From Fastidiosipila sp. (GTDB taxonomy: Bacteria > Bacillota > Clostridia > Saccharofermentanales > DTU023): DNA of 40,034 bases. This document shows, piece by piece, positions 31,591 through 39,971 of the stretch (within the stretch, counting starts at the first letter, position 1; each line of letters opens with the position of its first letter). The position numbers and the translations under genes were made by a program. The DNA lies in contig JAAZGO010000016.1 of NCBI GenBank assembly GCA_012511175.1, positions 1 to 40,034 on the forward strand, given 5' to 3'. The notes under the pieces were generated by a model that was not told where the DNA came from, did not search any database, and worked only from the letters and a program-made list of their open reading frames with translations.

Positions 31591-32994
31591 GTGAAAGCAA
31601 AACGGTCACCGCGGTTTATCGCGACCATCCTGATCGTGCGGGCAACACGCAGGGTCATGCGTCTGCTCCATTTAAAAGCCACCCATTTCCCCGGTCAGCT
31701 GGCCAGCCGGCTTTGTCCCGATTTTTTATCGCGGATTGAAAAACCGGGCCACATCATTGCCATCACCGGAACCAACGGCAAAACGACGGTAGCCAATCTG
31801 GTTGCCGACATGGCCGAGAAACTGGGCCTCTCTTTCGCCCACAATGCCTATGGCAGCAACATCGAGGAGGGGATCATCACTGCCCTGCTCGACGCGGCGA
31901 CCCTGACAGGGCGAAAAAAACGACCACTGGCCATTTTGGAAATCGATGAGCGGGTTACGCGAATCGTCTTCAAGAGTCTGCGTCCCGACTATCTGCTTGT
32001 CACCAATCTTTTCCGTGAATCCTATCTGCGGAACGCTCACGGGGAGTTCATTTTCGATATTTTAAATGAGAGCATTCCCCCTTCAACCCAACTCATCCTG
32101 AACGCCGATGACCTCCTGTCCCAGCAGCTGGGAGAAAGCCGCCGCCACACCTCTTTCGGCATCGCGCGCCTGCCGGGTGAAGAGGCCTTTAACACCAGTC
32201 TGATCCGCGACGTCAATCTTTGTCCGCGATGCCAGGGTCCTTTGACTGACGACTTCATCCGCTACCATCATATCGGCCGATCCCGCTGCGAGGCCTGTGG
32301 CTGGAGATCCATGATCCCCGACTTTGAAGCGACCGCCGTGTCCTCCGGAACTCTCACCCTCTCGAACACCTTGGATAACAGCGAGGAGACCTATCCCTTC
32401 AAGGGGGAAAATATCCTGGAAGCTTACAATCTTTTGGCAGCCATTGCTCTGTTCAGAACCCTGGGTTATGGCCGGGAGATCATCGCCCGGATCTTGGGGG
32501 AAGTCGCCATCGGCGTAACAAGGAAAGAAATCATCCAGGCTGGGGACAAAAGGATCTACAGAATGCTGGCAAAAGGCAAGAACCCCATCGCTGTCAGCCG
32601 TGTCCTGGATGCCCTGTGCAGTCTGCCTGGCCGCAAACAATTCATCCTCCTGGTCGACACCAGCGTCAAGAAAATGTCAGAGGAGGACAACACGGCCTGG
32701 CTTTATGATACGGATCTGTCAATCCTTGCGGCGGAGGAGGTCACCCGCATAATTGTCGGCGGCCGCCGCGCGGAGGACATCCGGACCGCCCTGCTTTTTG
32801 CGGGCCTGCCGCCTGAAAAAATCAGGACCTGCCGGGACAAAAGTGAAACAGGATCCCTAGTGAAGCATTCGCAAGGTCCGGAAACACTCGCCATCCTTTA
32901 TGAACTATATTCAGAGCCGGTTTCGCGCAAGGTGGCGGCCTCCTTGCAGCGGGTATTCTCGAAGGCGGCTGCGGAAAGCGGGGTCAAGCCATGA
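31591..32994 (+). CDS. murT: Lipid II isoglutaminyl synthase subunit MurT
   Basis: This 467-residue Mur-ligase-like subunit, with GatD, amidates the D-Glu of lipid II. The ATP-binding loop GTNGKTT (60-66), the Glu-rich EIDE (117-120) and the MurT zinc ribbon Cys (211, 214, 233, 236) are present. The C-terminal DUF1727 domain has AWLYD with Asp373 at the expected catalytic Asp. Just before it, the usual NxxxADGxD-type segment is replaced by DTSVKKMSEED, which is atypical. The GTG start at 31591 is chosen because longer in-frame starts would overlap the rpoB promoter and the preceding residues do not look conserved. It overlaps gatD by four bases. Confidence 0.88.
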   Translation: MKAKRSPRFIATILIVRATRRVMRLLHLKATHFPGQLASRLCPDFLSRIEKPGHIIAITGTNGKTTVANLVADMAEKLGLSFAHNAYGSNIEEGIITALLDAATLTGRKKRPLAILEIDERVTRIVFKSLRPDYLLVTNLFRESYLRNAHGEFIFDILNESIPPSTQLILNADDLLSQQLGESRRHTSFGIARLPGEEAFNTSLIRDVNLCPRCQGPLTDDFIRYHHIGRSRCEACGWRSMIPDFEATAVSSGTLTLSNTLDNSEETYPFKGENILEAYNLLAAIALFRTLGYGREIIARILGEVAIGVTRKEIIQAGDKRIYRMLAKGKNPIAVSRVLDALCSLPGRKQFILLVDTSVKKMSEEDNTAWLYDTDLSILAAEEVTRIIVGGRRAEDIRTALLFAGLPPEKIRTCRDKSETGSLVKHSQGPETLAILYELYSEPVSRKVAASLQRVFSKAAAESGVKP

Positions 32995-33788
32995 AGGTTG
33001 AAATCATTTATGGGGAACTGGCCAACCTGCTAGGAGAACACGGCAGCCAGAAGCTACTTGCACAAACCTTTGGCGAAGACCACTTGATCCGGACCTTCTA
33101 TCCCGCCCTGCCGGCCTTTTTGAAGGGCGATGTCGATCTGGTTTACATGGGCCCTATGACAGAGCGGACACAAAGGCTGGTTCTTGAGCTGTGGCAGGGG
33201 CAGGCAAGCCGATTCCAGAAGGCTATTGAGGGAGGTACCGTCTTCTTCTTTGCGGGCAACGCGCTCGATCTGTTGGGGCGGACCATCCGCTATGAGGGAA
33301 AAGAGACGATTGAGGCACTGGGCCTATACCCCTTCGACACCTTCTGCCGCCGCTACGACCGGTACAACGAGGTGGTCTGTGCCAGCTTCAAGGAAATGCC
33401 GGTCATGGGTTTCCGCTCTCAGTTTACAACCCATACCGGCGACGCCGGCGCCTATCCCTTTCTCCAGGTCAATTATGGCTCAGGCATGAATCCTGACACC
33501 CCTTCCGAGGGCATACATGACAGAAATTTCTTCGCGACCGACCTCCTGGGACCCTTCCTGATCCTCAACCCTTCCTTTACCCGCTGGCTTTTCAATCTGA
33601 CAGGGTTCCGGGGTCCGCTTCCTTTCGAAGAGGAGATGACGGCCGCGGCGGCCATCAGGCTGACTGATTTTTTGGAAACCTACTCCCCGAAAAGCAAGGC
33701 GTACAAACTTATTCATGCCTATTTGCGAAAAGAGAACCAAATCCTGAATCCATCCGCCCGGCTCAAAAACGAGAACACGCCCCGTTAA
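32991..33788 (+). CDS. gatD: GatD-like protein without glutaminase active site
   Basis: This 265-residue protein has the GatD/CobB-type class I glutamine amidotransferase fold. In GatD the glutaminase supplies ammonia to MurT for lipid II amidation. The fold is recognisable from VYMGPMTERTQR (near 51-62), AGNALDLLG (88-96) and FATDLLGP (181-188). In functional GatD the middle segment is ICGGYQxLG, with the nucleophilic Cys; here that position is Gly89, with Ala88 before it. The catalytic His of the usual YLHGP is Leu186. The only cysteines are C119 and C130. It starts on ATGA overlapping the murT stop, so the pair is coupled. The protein is probably unable to use glutamine. Confidence 0.83.
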   Translation: MKVEIIYGELANLLGEHGSQKLLAQTFGEDHLIRTFYPALPAFLKGDVDLVYMGPMTERTQRLVLELWQGQASRFQKAIEGGTVFFFAGNALDLLGRTIRYEGKETIEALGLYPFDTFCRRYDRYNEVVCASFKEMPVMGFRSQFTTHTGDAGAYPFLQVNYGSGMNPDTPSEGIHDRNFFATDLLGPFLILNPSFTRWLFNLTGFRGPLPFEEEMTAAAAIRLTDFLETYSPKSKAYKLIHAYLRKENQILNPSARLKNENTPR

Positions 33789-33798
33789 GGGCGCGTTC
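33773..33798. terminator. Hairpin between convergent gatD and foldase genes
   Basis: Arms GAACACGCCC (33773-33782) and GGGCGCGTTC (33789-33798) pair with one mismatch around a six-base loop. On the minus strand the stem is followed by TCGTTTTTG, so it mainly serves the foldase gene. It overlaps the end of gatD. Confidence 0.55.
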
Positions 33799-33823
33799 CA
33801 CGTATAGGCGGCGCGATTTTTTC

Positions 33824-35440
33824 TCAACCCGCAGGCGTCAGCTCCGGGACTATCTCTTTTGGTTCAGCAGGCGGGCGGCCGAAAAGAGCGCTGAAAAAAT
33901 CCTTCTTGCCGACAAATTTCATGCCAAAGGGATGGCGCTTGACCTCAACGTCCCTGGTCACTTCCCCCATCCACTCATTGAGGTGAATCTCTTTAAGGGA
34001 TTCACGGATTCTGTCAGGCAGTTCCGGTTCATCGCCGTAACCTTCAAAATACATAATGTGATAACCATGGACGGTTTTGACAATGCCTGTATCACCCTTC
34101 TTGCGGCCATCCTCTGTGCACCAGCTTTCAAATTCGCGTACCATGGCGCCTGAAGCAACATCCCGGTAAAGACCGCCCGCCGCCTTGCTGCCTGGATCAT
34201 CGCTGTGCTGGATAACCAGTTTGACGAAAGAGGCCTCGGTTCTGTCGCCGTCGAGGTATTGCTGCAAGACAGCTTCAGCCTCTTTTTTCAGCTCTCCATC
34301 CGTCTTTTCGTCGGGGTCATTCTCCGGATTGCGGATCAGGATGTGGCGGACGGAATAAGGCCTGAAATCATCGCGTGACCGGCCAATAAACTGAACCAGG
34401 GTGACAGAGTTTGTCCCCTCGATCACCTTGGCGTCACCCTCTTTGCGGCTGTCGTCCTTCAGGAAGTCCAGGACAGCGGAACTGATCCGGCCCGCAGCTT
34501 CCTTTTTGAAGACCAGGGAACCAGGATTCTCTTCAATGAATTCTGCCTCTTCGTCGTCAACGTACTTGAGAATGGCCTCTTCAAAGGTAAACTCCCCCAG
34601 GTCCCCCAGAGCCAGGTTGACTGTTTCGACCAGGTCAGCCAGGGCTTCTTTTCGCTCTTCGGCGGTCGCGTCTTCGTCAGTTTTAATCTTGAAAACGTAG
34701 GAGTAATAGGAATAGACATCAAGCTTATCCCTATGCTCCTGATAAAACTCCTCAACCTTTTCATCGGACAAGTCAGCCTCTTCGCGGATGGCTTCCTCGT
34801 AGTAGTTGATCAGCATGGAGTTTCTCAGATCACGCTCAATCAGCCGCAGGGAGGCGCCCGGGCCATAATAAAGTTTGACCAGGCTGCTGACGCTTTGCCC
34901 GTGGTTCATGGCCAGCTGGGTGAATTGTTCCTCCAGGGACCGGGCATTCCTGTCCATCTCCGCCAATTGGTTCTCATCCGGTGAAAATCCCTCCGACTCA
35001 ATTTCGTTGAGGGCGCAATACATGAAAGTAATGCTGGGCAAGATCTGGTTGATGAATTCCTCACGGACGGTCGATCCGGGACCCATCTGCGATTCCTGAT
35101 CCAACACCTTCTGGAACTCGTCCGTGAAGGCCAGGCCAAGCTGTTCCGAGGCTGTCATGTTGCCCATGACCATGTTGAGATCGGCTGCTGTCAATTTGCG
35201 GCTGCCAACGGTCAGGGCCGTTACGGATCTGGTCAGGATACCAGCTGATGAAACGATCCAGACCAGGAGGCCAAGGACCGCCAGGACAGCCAGAAAAGCG
35301 AGAACAACTCTCTTCCAGATTGAGTGACTCTCAATCTTCTTCTTGTGGCCGTCCGATCCTTTCATCCGGGCCAGACGTGATTTCCGTTCGGCCCTGGCAA
35401 CCTGATGTTTCCAATCAGCTGACGTTTCTTTTTTAGTCAT
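33824..35440 (-). CDS. Membrane-anchored parvulin-type peptidyl-prolyl isomerase
   Basis: This 538-residue extracytoplasmic foldase has a basic cytoplasmic start (residues 1-41), one TM segment (about 43-65) and a SurA/PrsA-like helical chaperone region. The parvulin domain lies at about 361-468: it opens VRHILIR, includes SDDPGSKAAGGLYRDV and closes with VKTVHGYHIMYF. It differs from classical PrsA in lacking a lipobox; the anchor is a TM helix. The ATG is preceded by AGGAAGG with a seven-base spacing. It may assist secreted or cell-wall proteins; its neighbours do not narrow the client. Confidence 0.9.
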   Translation of the reverse strand: MTKKETSADWKHQVARAERKSRLARMKGSDGHKKKIESHSIWKRVVLAFLAVLAVLGLLVWIVSSAGILTRSVTALTVGSRKLTAADLNMVMGNMTASEQLGLAFTDEFQKVLDQESQMGPGSTVREEFINQILPSITFMYCALNEIESEGFSPDENQLAEMDRNARSLEEQFTQLAMNHGQSVSSLVKLYYGPGASLRLIERDLRNSMLINYYEEAIREEADLSDEKVEEFYQEHRDKLDVYSYYSYVFKIKTDEDATAEERKEALADLVETVNLALGDLGEFTFEEAILKYVDDEEAEFIEENPGSLVFKKEAAGRISSAVLDFLKDDSRKEGDAKVIEGTNSVTLVQFIGRSRDDFRPYSVRHILIRNPENDPDEKTDGELKKEAEAVLQQYLDGDRTEASFVKLVIQHSDDPGSKAAGGLYRDVASGAMVREFESWCTEDGRKKGDTGIVKTVHGYHIMYFEGYGDEPELPDRIRESLKEIHLNEWMGEVTRDVEVKRHPFGMKFVGKKDFFSALFGRPPAEPKEIVPELTPAG

Positions 35441-35500
35441 CTATCTACCTTCCTCGATCGCAGTCTGCGACACCTTGGATTTTCATTTCACGCGTAGGCA

Positions 35501-35509
35501 AGTGTAGCA
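35501..35509 (-). promoter_or_regulatory. Possible extended -10 of the foldase gene
   Basis: The minus strand reads TGCTACACT about 60 bases before the foldase start. This fits an extended -10, but no good -35 is visible. The 104-base gap before the HAD gene otherwise shows nothing clear. Confidence 0.3.
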
Positions 35510-35544
35510 CAAAGGACCTTGATTGAGAAACCGCATCCTGGCCT

Positions 35545-36216
35545 TCAAGCCGGCTTGACAAGCCGGAGTTTGGCCGGAAGGTCCTCCGCCCGCTCCAGCC
35601 AGAAAGCGGGCCCGAGGCGGTCGATTTCCTCCCGGTCCATAGAGGTCCATCCGACCGCGGCAAAATGGCATCCGGCCCGCCTGGCGCTTTCAAGATCCCG
35701 CACAGTATCGCCGACATAAAGCACCTGATCGGTCCGTGAGATGCCCAGCTTTTCCATGGCAAACAGGATCGGTTCAGGGTCGGGCTTATGCCTGGCGGTG
35801 TCTTCGGCGCAGACCCTTACGTCAAACAGGGCCGAGAGGTCAAAGGCATCCAGACAGATCGCCATGCCTTCACAACGGCGCGCTGTGACGATACCGGTGA
35901 GAAAGCCGCGGCTCCGCAAACTTTCCAGCATGGGCACAATGCCTTCGAAGAGGGTGCTGTGGGAAGCCGTCCGGGGAACACTCCAGCGGATGTATTCAGC
36001 CATCAAGGTTTCTCCCTGATCACCGTAGCGGCCGAAGGTGGCCACTAGGGGTTCGCCGACGGTGGAAAGGATTTCCTCGTCGCTGGGAATCCAGCCGAGG
36101 ATTTTGTTGAAGGTGTGGCGGTGTGAAGCCATGATCAGCGGTACGGTATTAATCAGTGTTCCGTCAATATCGAACAAAACCGTCGATATTTCAATTTTTC
36201 CGCGGTTTTCATTCAT
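35545..36216 (-). CDS. HAD-superfamily phosphatase (PpaX/Gph-like)
   Basis: This 223-residue haloacid dehalogenase hydrolase of subfamily IA has motif I DIDGTL (16-21), motif II VTARR, motif III Lys in RHKPDP and motif IV VGDTVRDLESA. Such enzymes include pyrophosphatase PpaX and phosphoglycolate phosphatase; the substrate cannot be fixed from sequence. The ATG at 36216 overlaps the end of the upstream CBS/CorC-type gene by eight bases, so the two are likely co-translated. AGG lies seven bases before the ATG. Confidence 0.88.
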   Translation of the reverse strand: MNENRGKIEISTVLFDIDGTLINTVPLIMASHRHTFNKILGWIPSDEEILSTVGEPLVATFGRYGDQGETLMAEYIRWSVPRTASHSTLFEGIVPMLESLRSRGFLTGIVTARRCEGMAICLDAFDLSALFDVRVCAEDTARHKPDPEPILFAMEKLGISRTDQVLYVGDTVRDLESARRAGCHFAAVGWTSMDREEIDRLGPAFWLERAEDLPAKLRLVKPA

Positions 36217-37558
36217 CACGATCCCTGCCTGCTTCTGCGTCTGCCCTTGTCACCCTGATCCGGACGATCCGGTTATCGGATATGGCCAGAACGTGAAAGG
36301 TCAGCGGGCCGTACCTCACGACAGGGCGTTCATGTTCTTCAGGAATCCGGTCCAGCAAATCGATGACGAGGCCCGCGGCCGTATCGTATTCGTCATCGTC
36401 AATGGCGACCCCTGTAATCCGGGACAAACGGTCAAGCGGATACCCCCCTTCCACCAGCCAGTTGCCCGGTGCGATCTGGATCATCTCCTGCCCCGCCTCA
36501 TCGTACTCATCCTCAATGTTGCCCACGATCTGTTCGACCAGGTCTTCAATGGTCAAAAGTCCTGCCGTACCGCCGTATTCATCGATAACGATGGCCATTT
36601 GGATGTGGTTTTTTTGCATCTCCCGGAATAAATCACTGATGTTCCGGGTTTCGGGAGTAAACCAGGCGGGCCGCATGATCGAGGCCAGAGTAAAACCATC
36701 TTCCCCCCGGGTCTTTTCCCGGTAAAAGAGGAGATCCTTGACATGCAGCACACCTACGATGTTATCGACCGACCCTTCGTAGACAGGAAAGCGGGTGTAG
36801 CGGGTTTCGTATAGAAAGGACATGGTCTCCTCAATACCCGCCTCTGCCGGCAAGGCTTCAATTTCCGTCCGGTGAGTCATGACCTCGCCAGCAATCTTGT
36901 CATCAAACTCGAAGAGGTTGGCGATCAGTTCCCGGTTGTCATCTTCAATAGCCCCGACGGCGTGGCCCGCTTCCAGCATCTGTAAAAACTCTTCTTCCGT
37001 CGGCGCGGGTTCCGGAATTTCAATGTCGCGAAGATGAAGGATCTTCAGGATGACTCCGCTGATTGAATAGAGAAGAAAATCCAGTGCGGCTGCCAGCAAG
37101 ATCAGCGGGGAAAGAAAATACCAGCTGTGCCTGACAAAGACAGCGGCTCTTTTCCCGCAAGCCCTTGCAGGGAGCATGAGCCCAAAAAGAAGCAGGAAGA
37201 AAAGGAAGAGGATGAAGAAAAGAGCGGTTAACCAGGCGGCCGTGGCCGGGCGCCCCACATGGGTCCATCTTGCAAGTGCGGGAATGGCAAAGGCCGTGCC
37301 GCAATAAAGATAAGCCGCCGCCACAAGAATACGGGCCATATCGATCCAGCGTTGGAAACGGGCCGGCTGCTCCAGCCAGCCATCAAGGACTGACTTCCTC
37401 CCCTCTTCCTTTGGAAGCGGCGGTCTCTCCTGCGAAAGCAGGCGGATAGCCTTCTGAAAGGCCGTGAAAAGGCCGAAGAGAAGGAGAATCAGAACCGACA
37501 CAAAAAGGGCCGGGCCAGCGGCCATTTCAAGCACTTGTGCAGTTATGCGGCTTGGCAT
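36209..37558 (-). CDS. CNNM/HlyC/CorC-family membrane protein with CBS domains
   Basis: This 449-residue protein has an N-terminal membrane region of about four TM segments (about 12-33, 76-93, 108-129, 148-170). A CBS pair follows (about 226-345), with MTHRTEIEALP and VIDEYGGTAGLLTIEDLVE. A C-terminal CorC/HlyC domain (about 358-440) carries GYPLDRL. Family members are linked to Mg2+ or Co2+ transport or resistance. The membrane part is not a close match to the usual DUF21 sequence. The ATG at 37558 has GGAGGT eight bases upstream. Confidence 0.88.
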   Translation of the reverse strand: MPSRITAQVLEMAAGPALFVSVLILLLFGLFTAFQKAIRLLSQERPPLPKEEGRKSVLDGWLEQPARFQRWIDMARILVAAAYLYCGTAFAIPALARWTHVGRPATAAWLTALFFILFLFFLLLFGLMLPARACGKRAAVFVRHSWYFLSPLILLAAALDFLLYSISGVILKILHLRDIEIPEPAPTEEEFLQMLEAGHAVGAIEDDNRELIANLFEFDDKIAGEVMTHRTEIEALPAEAGIEETMSFLYETRYTRFPVYEGSVDNIVGVLHVKDLLFYREKTRGEDGFTLASIMRPAWFTPETRNISDLFREMQKNHIQMAIVIDEYGGTAGLLTIEDLVEQIVGNIEDEYDEAGQEMIQIAPGNWLVEGGYPLDRLSRITGVAIDDDEYDTAAGLVIDLLDRIPEEHERPVVRYGPLTFHVLAISDNRIVRIRVTRADAEAGRDRDE

Positions 37559-37616
37559 CTTCGCGGACCTCCAGCTTTCTTCCTGTGTCAGGACACGTCC
37601 AAACAAGCAGATGGGT

Positions 37617-37650
37617 AGAGAAAAGACCAGTCATTCCCGGGGCTGGTCTT
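37617..37650 (-). terminator. Intrinsic terminator downstream of the EF-G-like gene
   Basis: Arms AAGACCAG (37623-37630) and CTGGTCTT (37643-37650) form an 8-bp stem around a 12-base loop. On the minus strand it is followed by TTTTCTCT. It separates the EF-G-like gene from the CBS/CorC-type gene. Confidence 0.8.
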
Positions 37651-37660
37651 CTTTCGAAGA

Positions 37661-37691
37661 CCCGCAGATACCCGTTCCCTTTATCTGCGGG
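37661..37691. repeat. Second hairpin after the EF-G-like gene
   Basis: A perfect 10-bp stem (CCCGCAGATA/TATCTGCGGG) with an 11-base loop lies between the EF-G-like stop and the terminator at 37617-37650. It has no T-run and may stabilise the mRNA 3' end or help termination. Confidence 0.6.
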
Positions 37692-37702
37692 CCTTGGTCA
37701 AT

Positions 37703-39775
37703 CTAATCTTCCTTTTGCGCTGCTGCCACTATCTTATCTGCGATATTCTGCGGTACCTGCTCATAACGGACAAATTCAATCAGGAACCAACCGCGCCCCT
37801 GAGTCATTGATTTCAGGTCGGTCGCGTATTTGGCAATCTCAGCGCGCGGCGCCTCCGCCTCAACAATCTGGTAGCCGGGAATGGTATCCGGGTGAATACC
37901 CAGGATACGGCCGCGCCGTTTGTTCAGGTCGCCCATGATGTCACCAAGGAAATCATCCGGAATATGAACCGAAAGCTTATCAATCGGCTCAAGCAAAACC
38001 GGGTCGGCCTGAGGAAGCCCTGCCCGATAGGCCAGACGGGCAGCCAGCTTAAAGGAGAGTTCATTGGAGTCAACCTCGTGGTAAGATCCATCAACCAGTG
38101 TCGCCTTGAGGTTGACAACCGGGTAGCCGGCCAGGACACCTTCAACGATCGCCTCTTGAAGCCCTTTTTCAACCGCGGGAAAATAGTTTTTTGGCACCGC
38201 GCCGCCAAAGACTTCCTCCGCAAATTCGAGCCCCTCTTCGGCGCCCGGTTCAAAAACAATCCAAACATCGCCATACTGCCCGTGGCCGCCTGTCTGTTTC
38301 TTGTGCCTCCCCTGCACTTTCACCTTCTTGCGGATGGTCTCGCGGTAGGCGATCCGCGGTTCGCTCAACCGCGCCTCAACGCCGAATTTCGATTTCAGCC
38401 TCGTTGAAATCACGTCCAGCTGGACCTCACCCAGGCCGGAAAGACGAAACTGGCGCGTCTCCGGATCGTTGACGATATCAAAGGTCACATCCTCGTCCTT
38501 GAGCCTGACCAGGCCTTGCATAATCTTTTCCTCATCGCCCTTGTTGACAGGGGAAATGGCCAGAGTCAGGCAGGGCACAGGCATCTCCGGAGGCCTGATC
38601 TTGACTGGCGCTCCTTTGTCCGTCAATGTGTCGAGGGTCACCGTCTCGGTAAGCTTGGCAATGGCGCCGATATCCCCGGCAATTATTTCTTCGGTTGGCA
38701 GCTGTTTTTTCCCGTTTTGGAAGTTGAGGCCGATCAGCCGTTCTTCTTTCTCCTGCCTGGCGTTATAGATAGTTCCCTCATCTTTCATGGTGCCTGAAAA
38801 AACGCGGAAAAGTGAAATGCGGCCGACAAAGGAATCGACAAAAGTTTTGAAGACAAAAGCTGCCAGGGGGCCGTCACTCTCGGAGTGCAGAAGAATTTCC
38901 TCACCGTCCTGACCAACTGCGGTTACCGGGTGGCCGTCCAGCGGAGTGGGGAAAAATTTTGTAAACAGATCAAGCGCGAATGAGACGCCCAAATTGGCCT
39001 GAGCGGACCCGGCAAAAACAGGCCGGATGGAGCCGCTGACGATTGCCTTGCGCATGCCCCTGGCTTCCTCTTCCGGCGTAAAGGGTTCGCCTTCAAAGTA
39101 TTTTTCCATCAATTCTTCGTCGTTTTCCGCGATCTGCTCCTTGATCTGCTCACTGTATTCCTCAATCCTGTCTGCATATGCCTCAGGAAGCTCGATGGCT
39201 TTTGCCTCTCCCTTTTTCCCTGAAAAGGTGTAGGCCTTGCCCCCCAGGACATCAATCAGACCCGTCATGTTTTCTTTATCCATTATGGGCAGCACGAGGG
39301 GCAGCACGCGCTGTCCGTAGGCTTCGCGCAAATCATTCAATGTCTTCTCAAAATCGGCGTTGGGTTCATCCATCCGGTTGATAAAAAAAGCGACGGGAAT
39401 CCCGCTGCCATCAGCATTCCGGACGGCTTTTTCGGCACCAACTGAAAGCCCGTCCTTGGCTGACATGACAATCAGGGCGATATCGCCTGCGAACATGCCA
39501 AGAATCTGCTCACCCAGGAAGTCAAAATCACCTGGCGTATCGATCAAATTGATTTTGTGGTTTTTCCATTCGCACCAGGCGACTGCGGTACTGATTGACA
39601 GGCCCCGCCGCATTTCCTCGGGGTCAAAATCGGTGACCGTATTGCCTTCGTTGGACCGGCCCATACGATCGATGACGCCTGCGTTGTAGAGAGCGGCCTC
39701 GACAAAGGCTGTTTTGCCGACGCCGCCATGACCCATCACGGTAATGTTTCGGATTTTCTCCGTCGTAAGTTTCAT
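37703..39775 (-). CDS. EF-G-like translational GTPase (EF-G2 type)
   Basis: This 690-residue protein has EF-G domain organisation: G domain, domain II, and domains III-V with the KNYFPAVEKGLQEA segment typical of domain IV. The G motifs deviate from canonical EF-G. P-loop is GHGGVGKT (15-22), not AHIDAGKT. G3 is DTPGDFDF, with Asp83 where EF-G and EF-Tu have the catalytic His. G4 is NRMD. This pattern marks the EF-G-like paralogue group found in many Clostridia, whose role is unclear. The main fusA, normally beside rpsL-rpsG-tuf, is presumably elsewhere. The ATG has AAGGGGG five bases upstream. It is a single-gene unit ending at a terminator. Confidence 0.9.
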   Translation of the reverse strand: MKLTTEKIRNITVMGHGGVGKTAFVEAALYNAGVIDRMGRSNEGNTVTDFDPEEMRRGLSISTAVAWCEWKNHKINLIDTPGDFDFLGEQILGMFAGDIALIVMSAKDGLSVGAEKAVRNADGSGIPVAFFINRMDEPNADFEKTLNDLREAYGQRVLPLVLPIMDKENMTGLIDVLGGKAYTFSGKKGEAKAIELPEAYADRIEEYSEQIKEQIAENDEELMEKYFEGEPFTPEEEARGMRKAIVSGSIRPVFAGSAQANLGVSFALDLFTKFFPTPLDGHPVTAVGQDGEEILLHSESDGPLAAFVFKTFVDSFVGRISLFRVFSGTMKDEGTIYNARQEKEERLIGLNFQNGKKQLPTEEIIAGDIGAIAKLTETVTLDTLTDKGAPVKIRPPEMPVPCLTLAISPVNKGDEEKIMQGLVRLKDEDVTFDIVNDPETRQFRLSGLGEVQLDVISTRLKSKFGVEARLSEPRIAYRETIRKKVKVQGRHKKQTGGHGQYGDVWIVFEPGAEEGLEFAEEVFGGAVPKNYFPAVEKGLQEAIVEGVLAGYPVVNLKATLVDGSYHEVDSNELSFKLAARLAYRAGLPQADPVLLEPIDKLSVHIPDDFLGDIMGDLNKRRGRILGIHPDTIPGYQIVEAEAPRAEIAKYATDLKSMTQGRGWFLIEFVRYEQVPQNIADKIVAAAQKED

Positions 39776-39805
39776 AGATTCCCCCTTGAGAAGTCATTTT
39801 TCCAT

Positions 39806-39811
39806 ATTATA
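39806..39811 (-). promoter_or_regulatory. Possible -10 of the EF-G-like gene
   Basis: A perfect TATAAT on the minus strand lies about 30 bases before the start codon. No good -35 hexamer is found at 16-18 bp, so the assignment is tentative. Confidence 0.4.
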
Positions 39812-39935
39812 ACGTATGCAAACTCAGCCAGCCGGCCCCGTACGCGGGCGGCAAAGATCAGTCGTCAGGTTCCAGCCTGGCGGTGAAATGGCGCAGAATT
39901 TTTTCCGCGCCCCGAGTTTTACAGTTATGAGAGAG

Positions 39936-39971
39936 GAAAGCCCTGCGGACCTTCGTAGTCGCAGGGCTTTC
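39936..39971. terminator. Strong hairpin near the right edge
   Basis: A perfect 12-bp stem (GAAAGCCCTGCG/CGCAGGGCTTTC) with a 12-base loop is followed on the plus strand by GGGGGTTTT. It probably ends a unit lying beyond the right edge, or works on both strands. The remaining 39972-40034 holds nothing I can identify. Confidence 0.65.
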
